Below are positions 55,705-64,000 of a stretch of 64,000 nt of DNA, in pieces; the first letter of the stretch is position 1, and each line of letters begins with the position of its first letter. The stretch is taken from positions 343,233 through 407,232 of the forward strand of contig CP003316.1 in assembly GCA_000247545.1 (NCBI GenBank), given 5' to 3'. Source of the stretch: Pyrobaculum oguniense TE7. Its GTDB lineage: Archaea; Thermoproteota; Thermoprotei; Thermoproteales; Thermoproteaceae. The notes under the pieces are model-generated. The model saw only the letters and a program-made list of their open reading frames with translations, was not told where the DNA came from and made no database searches. The position numbers were made by a program, and so were the translations under genes.

Positions 55705-56910
55705 ATGCGTAACATCGCAATAGCGCTGGTGGTTTTGGCCCTTCTCGTGCTGAGCCCCCCACTGGGCTTATTAGCCCTTGTCGTTGTGCTGGCCAGGAGA
55801 TTTCTCGTGCTGTATGCACGCCTCTGGCTGAGGCTGGCCAGATGCGAGCTCTTAACTCCCGCTATCGCTGCGGCAGGCGTTTTGGCTACGGCCGCATCGC
55901 CTTACGTAGGCACCGCGAAGCTCGTATTGCTTGTACTTGGACTCTCCGCGCTTTACCTTGCCCCAATTGCCCCTAGAGCGTCCAGGCTCGTTGCGACACT
56001 TGCAGCTGGGCTCGCGGTGGAGGCGCCTTTTAAGCCCGCGGTCGTGCTCGCCGCCTTGTTCTTAGGCTACTATCTATACAAGTATGAGGCCTGTGGCTAT
56101 ATATGTGTAAAGGCTCCGACAATGCCCCAGGGCGACTTGGCCTTCTCGCCTAAGCTCGGTGTGGTGTGCGCCTTTGAAAAAGGCGGCGTAGACATGGCGC
56201 AGCTTTGGCTCAGGCTTGGGGACAGCTATGCCATGTGTTCCTACGCGGCGTGTCTGCCCGTTAGTGAAGAGACCTTCAAGAAGGGGGTCGGCACGGTGGA
56301 GAACTACGTACTAGAGCCCGAGCCCCCCGTCTTTAAGGGGGTGATAAACGTGGTGGCAACTCCCGATACGGCGCTGAGGCTCTTGAGTAGGTATTTCCCC
56401 GTGCTCGTCGTAATCGCGGAAGGCGTGGAGGCCAGGTCTGCGCGCCTCGTTTCAGCGTCTAAAATAGAGCCGGAAACGCTGGCGGAGATATACGGGGCGG
56501 TCTACGGCCTCTCCCCAGAGCAGAAGATCCAGCTACGAGACTTGTTGGAGAAGGGGGAGGCAATGAGGTGGTCTACACGCCACGCCTGGCTGAGACCTCT
56601 TGTGGAGGTGTGGGAGGGGGGAGAGGAGCCCGCCGGCGCGGTGAAGAGCAGAGCCGCCGGTAAGACCGGTGTTCTAGACTCGTTGTTATATGCCTACGTA
56701 GCCAAGGCGCCGGTGTTGACGGACAGAAAAGACGTAGCCAAATTGGCAGGCGAGATGGGGTTTACTGTGTTTTTACTCTCCGGCGAGGCTACGGGGAATT
56801 TCCTAATTACGGGACCAGCCGTGGTGAGGCTACCCGAGGGCTCTTTGGAAGTGGGGCCCGGGGGCTATCTGCTACACGTCGGGGGGCTTATCTACGGAGG
56901 CCTCATATAA
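55705..56910 (+). CDS. membrane-anchored hypothetical protein, 401 residues
   Basis: The N-terminal 125 residues contain about five hydrophobic segments; a soluble domain of about 270 residues follows with Cys pairs (CGYICVK, CSYAAC). No domain recognised. I start at ATG 55705 because the preceding open frame is the shadow of the divergent GTPase gene. A tctataag element about 20 bases upstream could be the promoter. Confidence 0.7.
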   Translation: MRNIAIALVVLALLVLSPPLGLLALVVVLARRFLVLYARLWLRLARCELLTPAIAAAGVLATAASPYVGTAKLVLLVLGLSALYLAPIAPRASRLVATLAAGLAVEAPFKPAVVLAALFLGYYLYKYEACGYICVKAPTMPQGDLAFSPKLGVVCAFEKGGVDMAQLWLRLGDSYAMCSYAACLPVSEETFKKGVGTVENYVLEPEPPVFKGVINVVATPDTALRLLSRYFPVLVVIAEGVEARSARLVSASKIEPETLAEIYGAVYGLSPEQKIQLRDLLEKGEAMRWSTRHAWLRPLVEVWEGGEEPAGAVKSRAAGKTGVLDSLLYAYVAKAPVLTDRKDVAKLAGEMGFTVFLLSGEATGNFLITGPAVVRLPEGSLEVGPGGYLLHVGGLIYGGLI

Positions 56911-56938
56911 TTTTAAAAGCTAAAACCTTCTTCATTAT

Positions 56939-61179
<4,241 letters not shown>

Positions 61180-61210
61180 AGTTTATAAAGGACATACACA
61201 GAGACGTCTT

Positions 61211-61735
61211 ATGTCTATTTTCGACGAATTTGAGAGATTCATGAAGAAATGGTACCAATTCTTTGAGGAAATAGAGAGGCAGATAGAGGAGGATTTCAAG
61301 AGGTTATCCTCGCCGGGAGTGAGCGGCAGCCGGCCCCGGTACTACTACTACGGATTTGAGATAACCATGGGGCCAGACGGCAAGCCTGTGGTTAGGGAGT
61401 TCGGCAACGTCAGGAGGAGGCCTGACATGGAGAGGATAGAGGTGGTCGACGAGATCGACCCCCTCACCGATATCGTAGAGGAAGACGACAAGATAAAGGT
61501 TGTGGTGGACATGCCTGGAGTTGAAAAAGAGGACATAAAGCTCTACGTCAGCGAAGACGGGAGGACGCTGACAATAGACGCCAAGGGGAAGGACAGGAAG
61601 TACCACAAAGAGATTAGGCTACCAGCAGCCGTAGATCCCAGCAAGGCCAAGGCTTCTTACAAAAACGGTGTGCTGTCGGTGGAGCTCGAAAAAGCTGAGA
61701 AGAAAAAAAGGGGGTTTGAAATAAAGATCGACTAG
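61211..61735 (+). CDS. small heat shock protein (Hsp20 family)
   Basis: A 174-residue alpha-crystallin protein. The core domain begins around residue 85 (DIVEEDDKIKVVVDMPGVEK) and ends with KASYKNGVLSVELEK near residue 155. It prevents aggregation of unfolded proteins. It is 31 bases downstream of cdc48 and probably transcribed with it. The last four bases overlap the convergent gene. Confidence 0.93.
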   Translation: MSIFDEFERFMKKWYQFFEEIERQIEEDFKRLSSPGVSGSRPRYYYYGFEITMGPDGKPVVREFGNVRRRPDMERIEVVDEIDPLTDIVEEDDKIKVVVDMPGVEKEDIKLYVSEDGRTLTIDAKGKDRKYHKEIRLPAAVDPSKAKASYKNGVLSVELEKAEKKKRGFEIKID

Positions 61736-62181
61736 GGTATTTCGCTAAGCAAGGTCTCGATTTTTTTGCGGATTTCGCTCATCTTCTTCTCGCACTCTTC
61801 CACCTTTTTCTGCACCTCGCTGTGGGGGATGAACCACTCTATCTTAGGCTCGCCGAAGACGAGCTTCCCCCCCTCCACGGCGGCCTCTACAGTAATCCTG
61901 ATAATGTCAAGCTTGCCTATGCCCATCGAGATTAGTGTCTCGTAGATCCGCTTGTTAAGCTCCGAGGTTGCTCTGACTATTTCCTCTCTTGGCAATACGC
62001 CGCCGAACACCGCGAAGGCCGTTCTCCTTATCTTATCGGCGAACCTCGCCGCTATGATGACCCCCGTCTTTATTTCATATTTGTTAGGAGCCTTGAGGAG
62101 GTGTCCTCCATACAATTCAATGTTTTCATGTGCTTTTTCCAGGTCGCGTTGTATATTTTCTTCTAGTTTCCACGTTGCCAT
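61732..62181 (-). CDS. DUF2258-like conserved archaeal protein
   Basis: A 149-residue protein with KTGVIIAARFADKIRRTAFAV near residues 36-57, similar to DUF2258, followed by a C-terminal coiled coil (KKVEECEKKMSEIRKKI). Function unknown. It is divergent from the THUMP protein gene. The DUF assignment is from pattern memory. Confidence 0.65.
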   Translation of the reverse strand: MATWKLEENIQRDLEKAHENIELYGGHLLKAPNKYEIKTGVIIAARFADKIRRTAFAVFGGVLPREEIVRATSELNKRIYETLISMGIGKLDIIRITVEAAVEGGKLVFGEPKIEWFIPHSEVQKKVEECEKKMSEIRKKIETLLSEIP

Positions 62182-62247
62182 AAATATTAATGAACCTATA
62201 TTTAAATTATTGCGTTATGTTTTTTATAGAGGTACAACAACGGCGAT

Positions 62248-63342
62248 GTGGACGTAATAGTAAAGACGAGGAGGGGGTTTGAGAAAATCGCCGCGTCGCA
62301 CATTGGCGAGGTCTTGGGACCAGGTGCTGAGGTCGAGCCTGCTCCGTTCGGCTACCTAGGCATAGTGTTTGTGAAGGCCCCGGGTTCGGACAAGTGGGCC
62401 CTTGCCCAGCTCATAGCGCAGAAGGTGCCAGAAGCCGACCGCGTGTTGGTGGTGGAAAAGCTGGTGCCCGCCGACCCCGCCGAGATAGAAAAGGCGGCGG
62501 TTGAGGTGGCCAAGCGGTACATAAATCCAGACGACACCTTCGCCATTAGGACTACCAGGAGAGGCTCCCATACCTTCTCCTCAATTGACATAAACGTCAG
62601 AGTGGGCGCCGCGGTGAAGGAGATCACCGGCGCCAATGTAGACCTTGAAGAGCCCACAAAGCCTCTATACGTGGAGATTTTCCAGGACACCGCGGCTGTG
62701 TGCATCCCAGCGACGGGGGAGTATAGAAAGCTCCGCCGCGACAAGCCACTTGCCTTGGGGTATCTTAGAAAGGTGGCTCTGGGGCAATTCGTATACGAGG
62801 GCGACGAGGAGGCCGTGCGTAAAATGGGGGAGAGAATTGGCCGCGCCGTCCAGACATTTGAAGTGGGGGAGTTGACAATACTCCTACACAAGCCGGTGCA
62901 AGGCCGCGCTCTCCGCGCCTTTATACAGGCGGTGGAGGAGGGTATAGAGAGTAGGTATCAAATACAAGTCAAGAGCTACGGCAGGGCCGTTTGGAAAGTC
63001 CCCGTCTACGTCTACGAGCTCTACCAATACGTCAGAGCCAGAGAGGGCGAGCCAATTGTAGTCACAGACCCCAAGGGGGAATATGTCACCCACGTGAAGG
63101 AAAAACTGGCAGAGCTGTTCAGCCGCGAAAGGGTAAATATCCTCATAGGCGCGAGGGAGGGGGTGCCGCCGGGAGTATTCCGATTCGCCACCCTCGTTGT
63201 AGACCTAGTCCCCCAAGTAACCATAGCCACAGACTTCGTCGTGCCCTCCCTGGCGATAGCCCTCATAAGCGCGCTGGAGGAGGCCAAAGCCCTGCCGAAA
63301 TATACGGGGAGGCGGGACAAAAAGCTGAGAACACTAACATAA
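62248..63342 (+). CDS. THUMP/SPOUT RNA methylase-like protein
   Basis: A 364-residue protein. The N-terminal THUMP-like region (TRRGFEKIAASHIGEVLG and FAIRTTRRGSHTFSSIDIN) binds RNA; the C-terminal part (EGEPIVVTDPKGEYVTHVKE, later IGAREGVPPGVFRFAT) fits archaeal SPOUT RNA methylases of COG1818. It probably modifies tRNA. The start is ATG or GTG near 62248 (GTG used here: gtggacgtaatag). Confidence 0.82.
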   Translation: MDVIVKTRRGFEKIAASHIGEVLGPGAEVEPAPFGYLGIVFVKAPGSDKWALAQLIAQKVPEADRVLVVEKLVPADPAEIEKAAVEVAKRYINPDDTFAIRTTRRGSHTFSSIDINVRVGAAVKEITGANVDLEEPTKPLYVEIFQDTAAVCIPATGEYRKLRRDKPLALGYLRKVALGQFVYEGDEEAVRKMGERIGRAVQTFEVGELTILLHKPVQGRALRAFIQAVEEGIESRYQIQVKSYGRAVWKVPVYVYELYQYVRAREGEPIVVTDPKGEYVTHVKEKLAELFSRERVNILIGAREGVPPGVFRFATLVVDLVPQVTIATDFVVPSLAIALISALEEAKALPKYTGRRDKKLRTLT

Positions 63343-63415
63343 AAATAGGCGTTAAACGAAATAACTTACTACATCTGTCTAGCGAAAAAAAATATTGAGC
63401 GTATAACAGCGTAGT

Positions 63416-64000
63416 ATGGCTAGGGGTTTGTGGTGGATAGGAGTTGCGTTTGTAATTCTATCCGTGTCGCTAGCTCTGTGGGGTGTTGGCCACGCTGGGA
63501 GAGTTGACGTTGCGGCGCCGAGAGAGGCTATCAACTACGCCGGCAATCACACCACGCTGTGGGGTAAGATCGCAGCCCTTGCCCATTTCGACGTTATCAA
63601 GACAACGGAGCCTTTGACTTGTTCAGACGGCGTTGCTAACTTCACATGTCTACTTAGCAAAACTGACGTAAGGCCAATTCTAAGCGCGTTGAGCAAAGCT
63701 GGCGTTAAGGCAGAGGCCAGGGAGGTAGGCGCAGAATGGGTGCTAGTGCTCTATTACAACTACACCACCGCGCAGTGGCAATGGAAAAACCACACAGTAA
63801 TAAAGGCATGGGAACTTACATGGAAAAATCAGACAGTAAAAGTATACCAGACAAATATAAAAAAGTCTCTAGGAGAAATGCTAAGATTAAAGGAGCGTAT
63901 AAGTGAGAAGTTTCTCATTAAGGGTGAGCTTAAGAATATCACTTTAGTAGGCGCAGTGCTTGAAAGCCTAGTCGTAGGAACCTCAAACGGAACATTGGGA
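63416..64000 (+). CDS. secreted hypothetical protein, 3' end outside window
   Basis: An open frame of 195 codons reaching the window end. A signal peptide or anchor (WWIGVAFVILSVSLALWGVG) is followed by an extracellular domain with at least seven NxS/T sequons (NHT, NFT, NYT, NHT, NQT, NIT, NGT). An aaaatatt box lies about 24 bases before the ATG. No family recognised. The high sequon density resembles the frameshifted gene at 34511. Confidence 0.72.
   Translation, partial: MARGLWWIGVAFVILSVSLALWGVGHAGRVDVAAPREAINYAGNHTTLWGKIAALAHFDVIKTTEPLTCSDGVANFTCLLSKTDVRPILSALSKAGVKAEAREVGAEWVLVLYYNYTTAQWQWKNHTVIKAWELTWKNQTVKVYQTNIKKSLGEMLRLKERISEKFLIKGELKNITLVGAVLESLVVGTSNGTLG

Overview
The window is a gene-dense stretch of a hyperthermophilic crenarchaeon, almost certainly Pyrobaculum or a close Thermoproteales relative. 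The evidence is a gene for a small basic chromatin protein resembling CC1 (6037-6210), archaeal-type RpoK, thermosome, Cdc48, pelota and NFACT genes, an ilvBNCE operon, many start codons placed 22-27 bases behind a TATA-like box with no Shine-Dalgarno (leaderless transcripts), frequent GTG starts, and box C/D sRNA genes with 11-12-base guides. The species assignment is inference; no rRNA gene is present.

Layout. 1-5.8 kb: branched-chain amino acid operon (ilvB partial, ilvN, ilvC, ilvE), convergent ribH, a winged-helix protein, an isoprenyl diphosphate synthase and two small NTPases. 6-14 kb: CC1-like protein, pelota, a Dsb-like protein, GTP-dependent dephospho-CoA kinase with an MBL-fold hydrolase, a nucleotide-sugar dehydrogenase, and a 2-oxoacid:ferredoxin oxidoreductase split between porC (minus) and porDAB (plus). 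14-18.7 kb: thermosome, rpoK, and divergent livF/livJ. 18.7-23.9 kb is an accessory region: a decayed HEPN/MNT pair, tRNA-Gly(CCC), membrane proteins, a CPBP protease, tRNA-Leu(UAA), a DUF3782-type protein and several long stretches without genes. 23.9-31.7 kb: pyrI-pyrE-pyrD, a Mut7-C protein, a large secreted protein with a membrane partner, NFACT/Rqc2 and an endonuclease IV-like enzyme. 31.9-35.3 kb is a second accessory region of secreted proteins, including a gene with an in-frame stop, a half-length serine protease and a frameshifted glycoprotein-like gene. 35.6-46.2 kb: truD, a DUF362 protein, rpl14, ahcY, a KaiC-like ATPase with its regulator, a B3/B4 protein, a COG2403 (cyclic 2,3-diphosphoglycerate synthetase-like) protein, and thioredoxin-fold proteins. 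46.2-64 kb: intein-containing class II ribonucleotide reductase, serS, pyrH, HIT protein, a YchF-type GTPase, a multi-CBS protein, cdc48, hsp20, a THUMP/SPOUT protein and a partial secreted protein.

Non-coding signals not seen by ORF inspection are four box C/D sRNA genes (7277, 37747, 45371 on plus; 52244 on minus). Each has the order C - guide - D' - 3 bases - C' - 12-base guide - D. A fifth, weaker candidate overlaps the start of the NTPase gene at 4.8 kb. Two divergent gene pairs (9.5 kb and 40.4 kb) appear to share one palindromic TATA element.

How the genes work together: de novo pyrimidine synthesis (pyrI, pyrE, pyrD, pyrH), branched-chain amino acid synthesis and 2-oxoacid oxidation, protein quality control (thermosome, Hsp20, Cdc48, pelota, NFACT), and RNA modification (C/D sRNAs, TruD, THUMP/SPOUT). 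The most notable single features are the intein interrupting the ribonucleotide reductase exactly at its radical cysteine, the cluster of C/D sRNAs, and the decaying HEPN/MNT and secreted-protein genes.
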